From contig JAGLGH010000184.1 in the NCBI GenBank assembly GCA_023144115.1, positions 1-11,371 of the forward strand: 11,371 nt of DNA, in the 5' to 3' direction. Within the stretch, counting starts at the first letter, position 1. The number at the start of each line of letters is the position of its first letter. The translations under genes were made by a program, and so were the position numbers. Source of the DNA: Nanobdellota archaeon (GTDB taxonomy: Archaea; Nanobdellota; Nanobdellia; Woesearchaeales; JAGLGH01). The notes under the pieces are model-generated. The model was not told the origin of the DNA and made no database searches. It was given only the letters and a program-made list of their open reading frames with translations. Shown here in pieces: positions 1-5,689 of the stretch.

Positions 1-7
1 CGAAAAT

Positions 8-17
8 TATAAATATA
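8..17 (+). promoter_or_regulatory. TATA box for the transglutaminase-like gene
   Basis: An AT run reading TATAAATAT is centred about 25 nt upstream of the ATG at 37. This is the spacing expected between an archaeal TATA box and its transcription start, so the transcript probably begins at or next to the ATG. The box lies close to the window edge, so its BRE cannot be judged. Confidence 0.55.
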
Positions 18-36
18 TTGCAATCTACTCAAGATT

Positions 37-525
37 ATGGATTTAATTTCATCATTTAATTCAATTAGAGATATACCTTACAGAATTGCTTTGAAATGGG
101 GTGAAGAAGACAATTGCTGCAGTGGCAAGCATGAAAAACTGTTCAATCTGCTGACAAAACAGGGTTATAAAGTCAGATATCGTGTCTGCGTTTTTTTGTG
201 GAGCAGTTTAAATCTTCCTCAAGAATTAGAGAAGATTCCACATGATGATGATTGTACACATACATATCTAGAGATATATCTGGATGATACCTGGAAGATT
301 TTAGATGCTACATGGGATAGTGGTTTGAAGAATATTTTTCAGATTAATGAATGGGATGGAAAATCAGATACAGAAATTGCATTAGAACCAATTGAAACTT
401 TTACTCCAGAACGGAGTTTAGAGATAGTAAAAAATCAAAATGAGTCTCTCATAAAAAAAGATTTGAAGATTAATGGAAAATTCTATAAGGCTTTTAATGG
501 GTGGTTAGATGAGAATCGAACATAA
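37..525 (+). CDS. Transglutaminase-like (papain-fold) protein
   Basis: A 162-aa protein that resembles the transglutaminase-like core, a Cys-His-Asp papain-type fold found in proteases, peptide N-glycanases and amidases. The visible triad is Cys28 in NCCSGKHEKLFNLL, which matches the usual Cys followed by a helix leading to a GxxxR-type strand (GYKVRYRV). It continues with His75 in THTYLEIYLDDTW and Asp90 in WKILDATWD, where the H...E....W..LD spacing is characteristic. A second Cys (27) adjoins the nucleophile. There is no signal peptide or membrane segment, so a cytosolic location is inferred. The ATG at 37 is favoured because an in-frame TAA lies at 10-12 and a TATA box sits about 25 nt upstream. 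The C-terminal 60 residues are lysine/glutamate-rich and not recognised. The substrate cannot be predicted. The family call is fairly secure; whether it is a hydrolase or a transferase is open. Confidence 0.7.
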   Translation: MDLISSFNSIRDIPYRIALKWGEEDNCCSGKHEKLFNLLTKQGYKVRYRVCVFLWSSLNLPQELEKIPHDDDCTHTYLEIYLDDTWKILDATWDSGLKNIFQINEWDGKSDTEIALEPIETFTPERSLEIVKNQNESLIKKDLKINGKFYKAFNGWLDENRT

Positions 526-527
526 GG

Positions 528-540
528 CGGAAATCTTCCG
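528..540. repeat. Small inverted repeat after the transglutaminase-like gene
   Basis: CGGAA-atc-TTCCG forms a perfect 5-bp stem with a 3-nt loop, starting 2 nt after the stop codon at 523-525. It overlaps the palindrome TTCCGGAA (536-543). It is unusually GC-rich for this intergenic DNA and lies upstream of the radC TATA box. It could be a weak 3' structure for the first gene or a protein-binding site. No T-run follows, so a terminator call is not justified. Confidence 0.25.
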
Positions 541-557
541 GAAATTCTTATGCAAAC

Positions 558-566
558 AATATAAAT
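558..566 (+). promoter_or_regulatory. TATA box for radC
   Basis: AATATAAAT is centred about 26 nt upstream of the radC ATG at 588. This matches the TATA-to-start spacing seen at most other genes in the window and implies a leaderless radC transcript. No Shine-Dalgarno sequence is present before the ATG. Confidence 0.5.
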
Positions 567-587
567 GATAAGCTATCATCATCTGAT

Positions 588-1265
588 ATGCAACTCCGCA
601 TAAAAGACATGATTGCATCAGAACGCCCAAGGGAAAGGCTGTTAAAGTATGGCCATGAATCTCTGAGCAATGCAGAACTTATAGGACTTATCCTCAGGAC
701 AGGAACACATAAAGAGAATGCTGTAACCCTGGCAAATAGGTTATTAAAAAAGTTTCCTCTAAATGAGCTTGGAGCAAAAAGGCTCAGCCAGTTTCAGGAA
801 ATCAAAGGAATAGGATTAGCCAAAGCATGCCAGCTTATTGCAGCATTTGAACTTGGAAGACGATGCTCCTCACCGACATGGCATGAGAAAATATCAATTA
901 GGTCTTCAAGAGATGCAATAAATATACTTGCTCCAGAGATGGAAGACCTTGATAAAGAACATTTTATTATCCTTCTGCTGGATACAAGGCATAATCTCAT
1001 AAAAAAAGAACGGATATTTATAGGGACACTTGATAATAGCGTAATCCATCCCAGAGAGATATTCAAGCCGGCAATAATTGAATCATCTTCTGCTATAATA
1101 ATCGCGCATAATCATCCATCTGGAGATCCGTCGCCGAGCAATGATGATATTGAGATCACAGCAAAGCTGAAACAGGCAGGAAAGCTGATTGGCATAGAAG
1201 TCCTTGACCATGTCATAATCGGCAAAAACAGCTCATATAGCTTTATGGATCATGAGATGATTTAA
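588..1265 (+). CDS. radC: RadC family protein (JAMM/MPN+ domain, UPF0758)
   Basis: A 225-aa full-length RadC. The N-terminal part has the family signature RPRERLLKYG (13-22), LSNAELIGLILRTG (26-39), and a helix-hairpin-helix core EIKGIGLAKACQL (71-83). The C-terminal JAMM metal site is intact: His174, His176, Ser184 and Asp187 in the HNHPSGDPSPSNDD segment, matching HxH-x7-S-x2-D. JAMM domains coordinate zinc and act as isopeptidases in other families. RadC itself has no settled biochemical role; the old DNA-repair assignment is not well supported, and links to mobile elements and natural transformation have been reported. The start at 588 is chosen because the family usually begins with a short strand before RPRE, and a TATA box lies 26 nt upstream. 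RadC is overwhelmingly bacterial, so its presence here may reflect transfer. The gene ends 17 nt from the convergent gene at 1283. Confidence 0.93.
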   Translation: MQLRIKDMIASERPRERLLKYGHESLSNAELIGLILRTGTHKENAVTLANRLLKKFPLNELGAKRLSQFQEIKGIGLAKACQLIAAFELGRRCSSPTWHEKISIRSSRDAINILAPEMEDLDKEHFIILLLDTRHNLIKKERIFIGTLDNSVIHPREIFKPAIIESSSAIIIAHNHPSGDPSPSNDDIEITAKLKQAGKLIGIEVLDHVIIGKNSSYSFMDHEMI

Positions 1266-1282
1266 CCATATAAGATATAAAG

Positions 1283-2074
1283 TTATTCTTTATCTTCTTC
1301 CTTCTCTTTTTTCTTATTTTCTTTCTTTTTTTCTTCTTTCTCAGGCTTTTTTTCTTTGTCAGAGCGCTTTTGTGCTGCTGCTTCTTGTGCTTTAACATCG
1401 TCGTCATGATGCTTAGTATATGTCTTTGGCAATATTGATCCTTTGCCACTAGACCACTCAAGCACTAATCTTTCAATGAATTTAAGCAACTGTATTATGC
1501 CAAGAAGGATAAAGAACAGCACAAGCCCAGCAATCACTGTAGTGCCATCAAACAATACATTTGTATAGACAATTGCCATAGCTACATATGCTGTAAGGTT
1601 TATAGGAAGAGGAGAAGAGAGGAAAAATGATATTCCCTTGGGTATTGCATGCAGGAAATTCAGGAATAGCAATATAAGTGCAATAAACAATATAACTAAT
1701 GATAATGCTGTTTTTATGGGATACATCTCATAATTCATTATTGAAGCCCCGACAACACTATTTCCAAGCCCATTATATATCTGCCTTAAAAGATCCACTG
1801 ATACAAATAAAAGTACAAGGCTGTTTCCAACTGCAGTATTCCATCCTATATCCTCTGTCCCATATTTACCGAAATAAAAGGTCATAAGCAGGACAGTCAC
1901 TACAAGAGGAGTAACCATCCATATCATATCAGGATTCTGTATGGGTGCTGTAAGAAGCTCTAATAGCCTAGCTAAGACATTTGGTGCAAGCTCATCTTTT
2001 AAATAAGATGCTGTTGTTGATACATTTGATACATTTTCTGCAATAACATCTGTAATCATAAATAACAATACCAT
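1283..2074 (-). CDS. Five-helix membrane protein with charged cytoplasmic tail
   Basis: A 263-aa protein with no recognised family. Hydrophobic segments are visible at about 50-68, 80-98, 119-141, 157-175 and 177-199. The last 60 residues form a very charged Lys/Glu tail, with an acidic/His patch KHHDDD at 221-226 and then almost pure K/E. A weakly hydrophobic N-terminus (MVLLFMITDVIAENVS) could be a short signal peptide, or it could be a leader that is not translated. Met6 (first base 2059) is an alternative start that better fits the TATA-like sequence at 2085-2092, which lies about 29 nt away. The tail is low-complexity and probably disordered; it may bind nucleic acid or ribosomes, but nothing shows this directly. 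The gene converges on radC with 17 nt between stops. The membrane call is firm; the function is unknown. Confidence 0.75.
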   Translation of the reverse strand: MVLLFMITDVIAENVSNVSTTASYLKDELAPNVLARLLELLTAPIQNPDMIWMVTPLVVTVLLMTFYFGKYGTEDIGWNTAVGNSLVLLFVSVDLLRQIYNGLGNSVVGASIMNYEMYPIKTALSLVILFIALILLFLNFLHAIPKGISFFLSSPLPINLTAYVAMAIVYTNVLFDGTTVIAGLVLFFILLGIIQLLKFIERLVLEWSSGKGSILPKTYTKHHDDDVKAQEAAAQKRSDKEKKPEKEEKKKENKKKEKEEDKE

Positions 2075-2084
2075 TTCTCTAGCA

Positions 2085-2092
2085 TTTAATAC
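2085..2092 (-). promoter_or_regulatory. Possible TATA box for the membrane protein gene
   Basis: Read on the minus strand, GTATTAAA lies about 14 nt from Met1 (2074) and about 29 nt from Met6 (2059). The second distance is close to the leaderless spacing typical here. A competing AT run at 2108-2115 would start transcription about 10 nt before Met1. The sequence alone does not decide between them. Confidence 0.3.
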
Positions 2093-2190
2093 TTTCGTTT
2101 TTTGGTGTTATTAATGATTTGAATTGATGTTTCTTCAAGACGCCAAATTTTTACCATGGGATTATCTGGATTTATCCTTGAACCTAAAGA

Positions 2191-2198
2191 TTTATATA
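2191..2198 (+). promoter_or_regulatory. TATA box (TTTATATA) for the 134-aa orphan gene
   Basis: TTTATATA preceded by AAAGA, a good archaeal BRE/TATA combination, is centred about 28 nt upstream of the ATG at 2223. The same 15-base promoter core AAAGATTTATATACT recurs at 5686-5700 before the S26 peptidase, and a near copy occurs at 10812-10823. This box decides the start of the downstream gene, because an upstream in-frame ATG at 2124 would lie outside the transcript. Confidence 0.65.
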
Positions 2199-2222
2199 CT
2201 AGGTAGTAGTAACCACCATAAA

Positions 2223-2627
2223 ATGGCAAAACTATACATTAAAATAGAAACCGAAGATCTTTTAGAAGGAGATAAAGATTTATATACTTCTCAAGGATTT
2301 GAGTATCAGGAAAACAGATTGACAAAAATAGTAGAATTGTCCAATAAGGAATATAAACTTTGGCAAAATCCATCATTATTAGATAGAATTTCTGGAAGAG
2401 TTAAACAAATGAGTTCTGAGGCCTATCACTTTGAGATGAGTGTTAAAGGTGACTCATACAATGCTGATTTTTCTCAGGTATTTTACGATGTAGAAGGAAA
2501 TAAACCTATAGTGGATTCTCTTGAAAAACAGTATTTAAGGCATACAATCCAAAAACAATTTAAATTGCAAGGACCTTTGGATGAAAAAATTATAGATAGA
2601 TGTGTCACTCACGCGCAACTTAGATAA
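2223..2627 (+). CDS. Hypothetical protein, 134 aa
   Basis: The open frame runs back to an ATG at 2124, but the real start is most likely the ATG at 2223 (MAKLYIKIETEDLLEG). That ATG sits about 28 nt after a strong TTTATATA box, and the residues before it look like translated promoter DNA. The resulting 134-aa protein is soluble-looking and charged, with no signal peptide, membrane segment or Cys cluster (one Cys near the end, in DRCVTHAQLR). The N-terminal strand KLYIKIE and the later YHFEMSVKGDSYNADFSQVFYDVEG suggest a mixed alpha/beta fold with a helical C-terminus. I do not recognise a family. The neighbours, a divergent membrane protein and the repeat-bounded module, do not suggest a role. 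Confidence 0.65.
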   Translation: MAKLYIKIETEDLLEGDKDLYTSQGFEYQENRLTKIVELSNKEYKLWQNPSLLDRISGRVKQMSSEAYHFEMSVKGDSYNADFSQVFYDVEGNKPIVDSLEKQYLRHTIQKQFKLQGPLDEKIIDRCVTHAQLR

Positions 2628-2631
2628 TAAG

Positions 2632-2650
2632 TTGCCCTTTCTTCTCTTTC
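2632..2650 (+). terminator. Pyrimidine-rich tract after the 134-aa orphan
   Basis: A C/T-rich stretch (CCCTTTCTTCTCTTTC) begins about 8 nt after the stop codon at 2625-2627. Archaeal RNA polymerase can terminate at T-rich non-template tracts without a hairpin. The tract is interrupted by C residues, so this is only a candidate. Confidence 0.3.
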
Positions 2651-2687
2651 TAAATTGTCCTTAGGAATTAATTGACGTCAACCTAAC

Positions 2688-2750
2688 TTTACACAAGTTT
2701 TTTATATTCTTTCATTATTATTAAAAAATATGGTTAAAATTGTCTGTATA
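2688..2750 (+). repeat. Left copy of 63-bp direct repeat (SGNH gene promoter and first codons)
   Basis: This segment aligns without gaps to 4351-4413. I count 53 of 63 identical bases, from TTTACAYAAGTTTTTTATAT through the ATG to ATTGTCTGTATA. It carries a TATA box (AGTTTTTTATAT), an ATG at 2730 and codons for MVKIVCI. The differences in the coding part (GTT/GTC, AAA/AAG) are synonymous, so the copy was once part of a coding sequence. Similarity stops abruptly one base after the repeat. The two copies flank the minus-strand two-gene operon at 2808-4231. Confidence 0.8.
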
Positions 2751-2819
2751 GTTCTATTATATTCTCAATCAACAATGAATAGAAATTTACTTATGTTAGT
2801 GAATAATTCATTTTTCTGA
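2730..2819 (+). pseudogene. Remnant of an SGNH hydrolase 5' end (29 codons)
   Basis: An ATG at 2730 opens a 29-codon frame beginning MVKIVCI, identical to the first seven residues of the SGNH hydrolase at 4393. After that it runs into unrelated sequence (VLLYSQSTMNRN...) and stops at 2817-2819. The catalytic GDS motif, which should follow at residues 8-10, is gone. The frame overlaps the last 12 nt of the convergent 370-aa gene. The TATA box upstream is conserved, with the same 42-nt distance from repeat start to ATG, so the fragment may still be transcribed. It is best read as a truncated duplicate, although an active short peptide cannot be excluded. Confidence 0.6.
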
Positions 2820-3920
2820 AAAAAATGGCATTTTCAAATATCTGTTATCAATAATCTCAAGTGCCTTTGGATGATTATATCTTTCCTTAATGACATTCTT
2901 ATTATAATCTAAAGTTCCTTTATTCCCTGTAAATTTTGCCTGTAATGCTTCAATAGCAAGATACTTCGCAGGAAGCCTGTCTCCAAAAAACTCTTTGATC
3001 TTTTCAAAATCTTTCTGGCCTTTTTCATTATAGAAATTTAGCATAAATCCCACCATATATCTCTGAGGGCACTCAAAATCGCCTGTAAAATACTCTTCAT
3101 AATTATTAACTGGCATATCTAAAGCGTTCATCAATGTAAAAAGATTACATAATGAAAAATTAATCATCCCTTCATGTATCGGGTGATCAATAATACTTTT
3201 GTAATTCTCTTTTTCTATGGGATAATCAAAGATTTTTCCAGTTTCTTTTTCCATTACAGCACCATGATTCTCTTCCTCAAGAGAAAGGATTGTATCCATG
3301 AGCATATTTTGAAAATCTTCTTTTCTAAATGCTCCTTCAAAACAATCAGTCTTTGGAATCAAGATCCAATCTTCATAACCAAAATTTTCTATCCGGAAAT
3401 CGTCAATATTATTAAGTAAATCAAGCAAGGTATCACGCCTGTTAGTGTCATAGACTTCCAGAAACCTAAGGTCATTGACATTGTGGTCTATTGAAAATAA
3501 TGAAGTAATAATCTGGTTAGCACCAAGACAGTTTGGCGATATATCATCCCTTGTATAAAAATATGGAAATGAGCTTAATGACTCTTTAAAATTATTATAA
3601 CTTCTATCTACTATTTCAGTTATCTGATTGAATGATGCCAGAAGACCATATACCCTGTTTTCTGATGCTGCTGCAATATCTTCAATACCTTCAAATGATT
3701 CCCAGGCAAAAGGCTTATCTTTAACTGACTTATACATTCTTAGAATATAATCATCTTTTCTTGAAGATTCTAAAAATCCCTTAAAGACATCGTTGTTTTT
3801 TGTGTTCATAAGTCTCTTAAGATTCTCTTTTGGATCTATGCTTAATATTGCGCGCACTTCATGCATGAGCTTAGTGAGATATTTCACTCTGCGCTCAACC
3901 ATCATTTCTGCTAAGGTCAT
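2808..3920 (-). CDS. Hypothetical protein, 370 aa, second gene of repeat-flanked operon
   Basis: A 370-aa soluble-looking, mostly helical protein that I do not recognise. There is no signal peptide or membrane segment. Visible features are a charged N-terminal helix (MTLAEMMVERRVKYLTKLMHEVRAIL), a central region with scattered aromatic residues (YEDWILIPKTDCFEGAF, 182-198), and a His-containing segment YKSIIDHPIHEGMINFSLCNLF (240-261). The C-terminal third is basic (KNVIKERYNHPKALEIIDNRYLK). His246, His249 and Glu250 are the only cluster resembling a possible metal or active site, which is speculative. The start at 3920 is fixed by a 4-nt ATGA overlap with the stop of the upstream 104-aa gene. 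That overlap implies translational coupling and joint function. The gene ends inside the remnant ORF at 2730-2819. The pair could be an accessory (defence or addiction) module, but no motif proves it. Confidence 0.75.
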   Translation of the reverse strand: MTLAEMMVERRVKYLTKLMHEVRAILSIDPKENLKRLMNTKNNDVFKGFLESSRKDDYILRMYKSVKDKPFAWESFEGIEDIAAASENRVYGLLASFNQITEIVDRSYNNFKESLSSFPYFYTRDDISPNCLGANQIITSLFSIDHNVNDLRFLEVYDTNRRDTLLDLLNNIDDFRIENFGYEDWILIPKTDCFEGAFRKEDFQNMLMDTILSLEEENHGAVMEKETGKIFDYPIEKENYKSIIDHPIHEGMINFSLCNLFTLMNALDMPVNNYEEYFTGDFECPQRYMVGFMLNFYNEKGQKDFEKIKEFFGDRLPAKYLAIEALQAKFTGNKGTLDYNKNVIKERYNHPKALEIIDNRYLKMPFFSEK

Positions 3921-4231
3921 TCTTTATACTTCTCAACAAGTCTTTCAATATCAGATATCTTTTTAAAATCAGTAATAGGAGTATTGCTGTCTCTTACCAT
4001 TATTGAGATTATTGCACCCCTGATTGCATGATTTGTTTTAATTTCATTCTCTCTTTCCTGGATACTTGCATAGATCTGCTTGAAATTATAATTATATTCT
4101 TTACAAAAATCCATCACCACACCTATCTTTCCCACAGGTTGGAGTTTGAGATAATCAGTTTTATCCAGAAATCCTACAAGTTTATCTGCGATATTTTTCT
4201 CTATTGATTCATATATTATTTCATTTGCCAT
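3917..4231 (-). CDS. Hypothetical protein, 104 aa, first gene of repeat-flanked operon
   Basis: A 104-aa protein with alternating charged and hydrophobic residues, predicted helical and soluble: MANEIIYESIEKNIADKLVGFLDKTDYLKL at the N-terminus, then a central KIGVVMDFCKEYNYNF. No domain is recognised. The ATG at 4231 is preceded by a perfect AGGAGG Shine-Dalgarno at a 7-nt spacing. That is unusual in this window, where most genes appear leaderless. The stop overlaps the start of the 370-aa gene as ATGA, so the two are one operon. A small first gene followed by a larger partner, with a palindrome at the predicted transcription start, recalls regulator-effector pairs. No helix-turn-helix or ribbon-helix-helix is evident, so this is inference only. 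Confidence 0.75.
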   Translation of the reverse strand: MANEIIYESIEKNIADKLVGFLDKTDYLKLQPVGKIGVVMDFCKEYNYNFKQIYASIQERENEIKTNHAIRGAIISIMVRDSNTPITDFKKISDIERLVEKYKE

Positions 4232-4238
4232 TTTAAAT

Positions 4239-4244
4239 CCTCCT
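4239..4244 (-). promoter_or_regulatory. Strong Shine-Dalgarno (AGGAGG) for the 104-aa gene
   Basis: On the minus strand AGGAGG lies 7 nt before the ATG at 4231, an ideal ribosome binding site. It fixes the start of the two-gene operon and sets it apart from the leaderless genes around it. Confidence 0.8.
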
Positions 4245-4284
4245 ATAAATGATTTAGATTGCTGATGGGGCGCTCATTTTAACA

Positions 4285-4298
4285 TACTAATTTTAGTA
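4285..4298. promoter_or_regulatory. Operator-like palindrome TACTAA-TT-TTAGTA
   Basis: A perfect 6+2+6 palindrome lies in the 161-bp divergent region between the two-gene operon and the SGNH gene. It sits about 15-29 nt downstream of the minus-strand TATA box (TTTATAAA, 4310-4317), so it would overlap the predicted transcription start of the operon. It is flanked by an 8-base direct repeat GCTCATTT at 4272-4279 and 4305-4312. This arrangement fits a repressor operator, possibly for autoregulation, but the binding protein is not known. Confidence 0.4.
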
Positions 4299-4309
4299 AC
4301 TATAGCTCA

Positions 4310-4317
4310 TTTATAAA
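4310..4317 (-). promoter_or_regulatory. TATA box (TTTATAAA) for the two-gene operon
   Basis: The sequence TTTATAAA is self-complementary, so it can be read on the minus strand. It would place transcription start near 4287, leaving a leader of about 55 nt that contains the AGGAGG site. This agrees with the operon being translated from a leadered mRNA. Confidence 0.45.
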
Positions 4318-4350
4318 CTTTTCGCCATTATTGAGTAATAACCTCTGGGG

Positions 4351-4413
4351 TTTACATAAGTTTTTTATATGCATCTATAATTATTAGGAAATATGGTCAA
4401 GATTGTCTGTATA
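4351..4413 (+). repeat. Right copy of 63-bp direct repeat (functional SGNH promoter and start)
   Basis: This is the intact partner of 2688-2750, ungapped and 53/63 identical by hand count. It contains the TATA box TTTATATG, the ATG at 4393 and the codons for MVKIVCI of the complete SGNH hydrolase. The two repeat starts are 1663 bp apart and bracket the whole minus-strand operon. Confidence 0.8.
4364..4371 (+). promoter_or_regulatory. TATA box for the SGNH hydrolase gene
   Basis: TTTATATG is centred about 25 nt upstream of the ATG at 4393, which predicts a leaderless transcript. The same box is conserved in the remnant copy upstream of 2730. Confidence 0.6.
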
Positions 4414-5013
4414 GGAGATAGTATTGTTGAAGGAGAAGGAGATGAATTAGGTCTAAGCGGCTGGGCAGGCAGGCTTCAACAAAAGATTCTTAAAAATTCA
4501 AAAATAGGGGAAAATCGAGTATATAATCTGGGGATGGGAATGGAAACATCTTTAGATCTCTTACATCGATTTTTTTCCGAAGTGCTATATAGAAATCCAG
4601 ATGTTATTATTCTTCAGGCAGCTCATGGGGATAGTCGAAGTATGCTAAATAATGCTAAGAAAAAAGAATTTGAAATAGGAAAAAAAGCAAGGCTTAGAGT
4701 TTATCATAAATTATTTACATATTTATCTCAAAGTAAAAAAAATATCCTTATTTTAGGGTTGAATCCTTTGTCTATGAAAACAAAGTTCAAGAAAGCTTTA
4801 CAACAGAGAGCTGAACATATTGAATCCCATAACAGAGGGTTAAAAAGATTATGCAAAGAATATAATCTCCCATTTCTTGATCCAAGAGATATATTTAAAG
4901 ATGTCAGACTAGAAGATTTTTATGTAGATGGATTACACCCAAATTCTAAAGGTTATGAATTGATGTTTAAGGCAATTTATCATAAATTAAAAGAATTAAA
5001 ATATATATCTTAA
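4393..5013 (+). CDS. SGNH/GDSL-family hydrolase
   Basis: A 206-aa protein of the SGNH hydrolase fold (lipase, esterase, thioesterase or carbohydrate deacetylase). Block I is GDSIVEGEG with nucleophile Ser10. Block II has a plausible oxyanion Gly in NLGMGMETS (45-53). Block V is DGLHPNSKGYELM with Asp179 and His182, the D-x-x-H pair of the catalytic triad. Block III is unusual: where most members have GxND, this one has AAHGDS (76-81), so the Asn that usually stabilises the oxyanion is not in its normal context. No signal peptide is present, so it is probably intracellular. The ATG at 4393 is supported by the TATA box about 25 nt upstream. Its promoter and first seven codons are duplicated at 2688-2750. 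The substrate cannot be named. Confidence 0.88.
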   Translation: MVKIVCIGDSIVEGEGDELGLSGWAGRLQQKILKNSKIGENRVYNLGMGMETSLDLLHRFFSEVLYRNPDVIILQAAHGDSRSMLNNAKKKEFEIGKKARLRVYHKLFTYLSQSKKNILILGLNPLSMKTKFKKALQQRAEHIESHNRGLKRLCKEYNLPFLDPRDIFKDVRLEDFYVDGLHPNSKGYELMFKAIYHKLKELKYIS

Positions 5014-5022
5014 ACACAAAAA

Positions 5023-5030
5023 TATTTAAA
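5023..5030 (+). promoter_or_regulatory. TATA box for the coiled-coil membrane protein gene
   Basis: TATTTAAA is centred about 27 nt upstream of the ATG at 5054 and about 13 nt past the stop of the SGNH gene. The downstream gene therefore has its own leaderless-type promoter rather than depending on read-through. Confidence 0.55.
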
Positions 5031-5053
5031 TAGATACATCCATAAAGCATAAT

Positions 5054-5581
5054 ATGCGATGGACACATTGGCTGGAGATAATAGGGTTGGCCACAGCTCT
5101 TGCTGCGCTGTTTGGCATATTTGGCATATTGATGAATGTGTTCCTGCATGGTCACTATTATGATTTTACAGCTGATATATTCATAAAAGAGCCGCAGATG
5201 TATATTCTGATTATTGAACTTATTCTGATTCTAATCAGCATACCAATCATGATCTACATAGGTATAAAAAATATTAAGAATCTTGCTAAAATTACAAAAA
5301 ATGCCGATAAAATAGAAAAGATTGAGAAAAAAGCCAGCAGAATCTTTCTTAACGCAATGTTCATAGGCTTTACAATGACTCTCATAATCGGACTGATCAT
5401 ATACATAGATGAGCTTAGCTACAGAGATATGCAGCTCAAATACCAGATAAAGACAATGAATCATACAATAGATGATATGGATAGCACTATAGAAGAGCTG
5501 AAAGAAAATTTTCAAGACAAGAACAAAATTATCGAAGATCTTATAATCGAGAATAAGATGCTAAAAAATATAAGTAGCTAA
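5054..5581 (+). CDS. Three-helix membrane protein with C-terminal coiled coil
   Basis: A 175-aa integral membrane protein of unknown family. Hydrophobic helices are at about 7-30, 49-71 and 98-117. The loop at 72-97 is strongly basic (KNIKNLAKITKNADKIEKIEKK) and, by the positive-inside rule, cytoplasmic. Residues 122-172 after the third helix form a heptad-like coiled coil rich in Ile/Leu/Met and Glu/Asp/Lys (DDMDSTIEELKENFQDKNKI). By simple topology the N-terminus and the loop between helices 1 and 2 lie on opposite sides, and the coiled coil is extracytoplasmic. The coil suggests oligomerisation or binding of a partner outside the membrane. The ATG at 5054 is supported by a TATA box about 27 nt upstream. 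No close functional context is visible. Confidence 0.75.
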   Translation: MRWTHWLEIIGLATALAALFGIFGILMNVFLHGHYYDFTADIFIKEPQMYILIIELILILISIPIMIYIGIKNIKNLAKITKNADKIEKIEKKASRIFLNAMFIGFTMTLIIGLIIYIDELSYRDMQLKYQIKTMNHTIDDMDSTIEELKENFQDKNKIIEDLIIENKMLKNISS

Positions 5582-5613
5582 TAGGGATTTGTTCACTTCT
5601 TATTATTTTCTTA

Positions 5614-5620
5614 TTTTTTT
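5614..5620 (+). terminator. T-run after the coiled-coil membrane gene
   Basis: A run of seven T residues within a wider T-rich stretch (5597-5620) lies about 30 nt after the stop codon at 5579-5581. It precedes the promoter of the next gene. This fits an archaeal oligo-T terminator; no stable hairpin precedes it. Confidence 0.5.
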
Positions 5621-5663
5621 GATATCTAATTTCTATAACAAAACCCTCTCATCTTCCTTCACT

Positions 5664-5678
5664 ACCCTGGAGTAGGGT
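5664..5678. repeat. Short inverted repeat ACCCT/AGGGT upstream of the S26 promoter
   Basis: ACCCT-ggagt-AGGGT is a 5-bp stem in a GC-rich island, ending about 12 nt before the TATA box at 5690. It could be a regulator site at the upstream edge of the promoter. The short stem means chance is a fair explanation. Confidence 0.2.
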
Positions 5679-5689
5679 GAAGCCAAAGA

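Noticed and set aside
794..1066. 90-aa minus-strand ORF inside radC
   Set aside because: It lies fully antisense to a well-supported RadC and has no motif or promoter of its own.
1243..1461. 72-aa Lys-rich minus-strand ORF
   Set aside because: It is an alternative frame of the Lys/Glu-coding tail of the membrane protein at 1283-2074; the repetitive AAG/GAA codons make such frames open by chance.
2124..2222. N-terminal extension of the 134-aa orphan
   Set aside because: The extension would translate the TTTATATA promoter at 2191-2198; the ATG at 2223 has the spacing of the other leaderless genes.
3174..3419. 81-aa plus-strand ORF within the 370-aa gene
   Set aside because: Low-quality Phe/Ile-rich frame opposite a long open gene, without promoter or motif.
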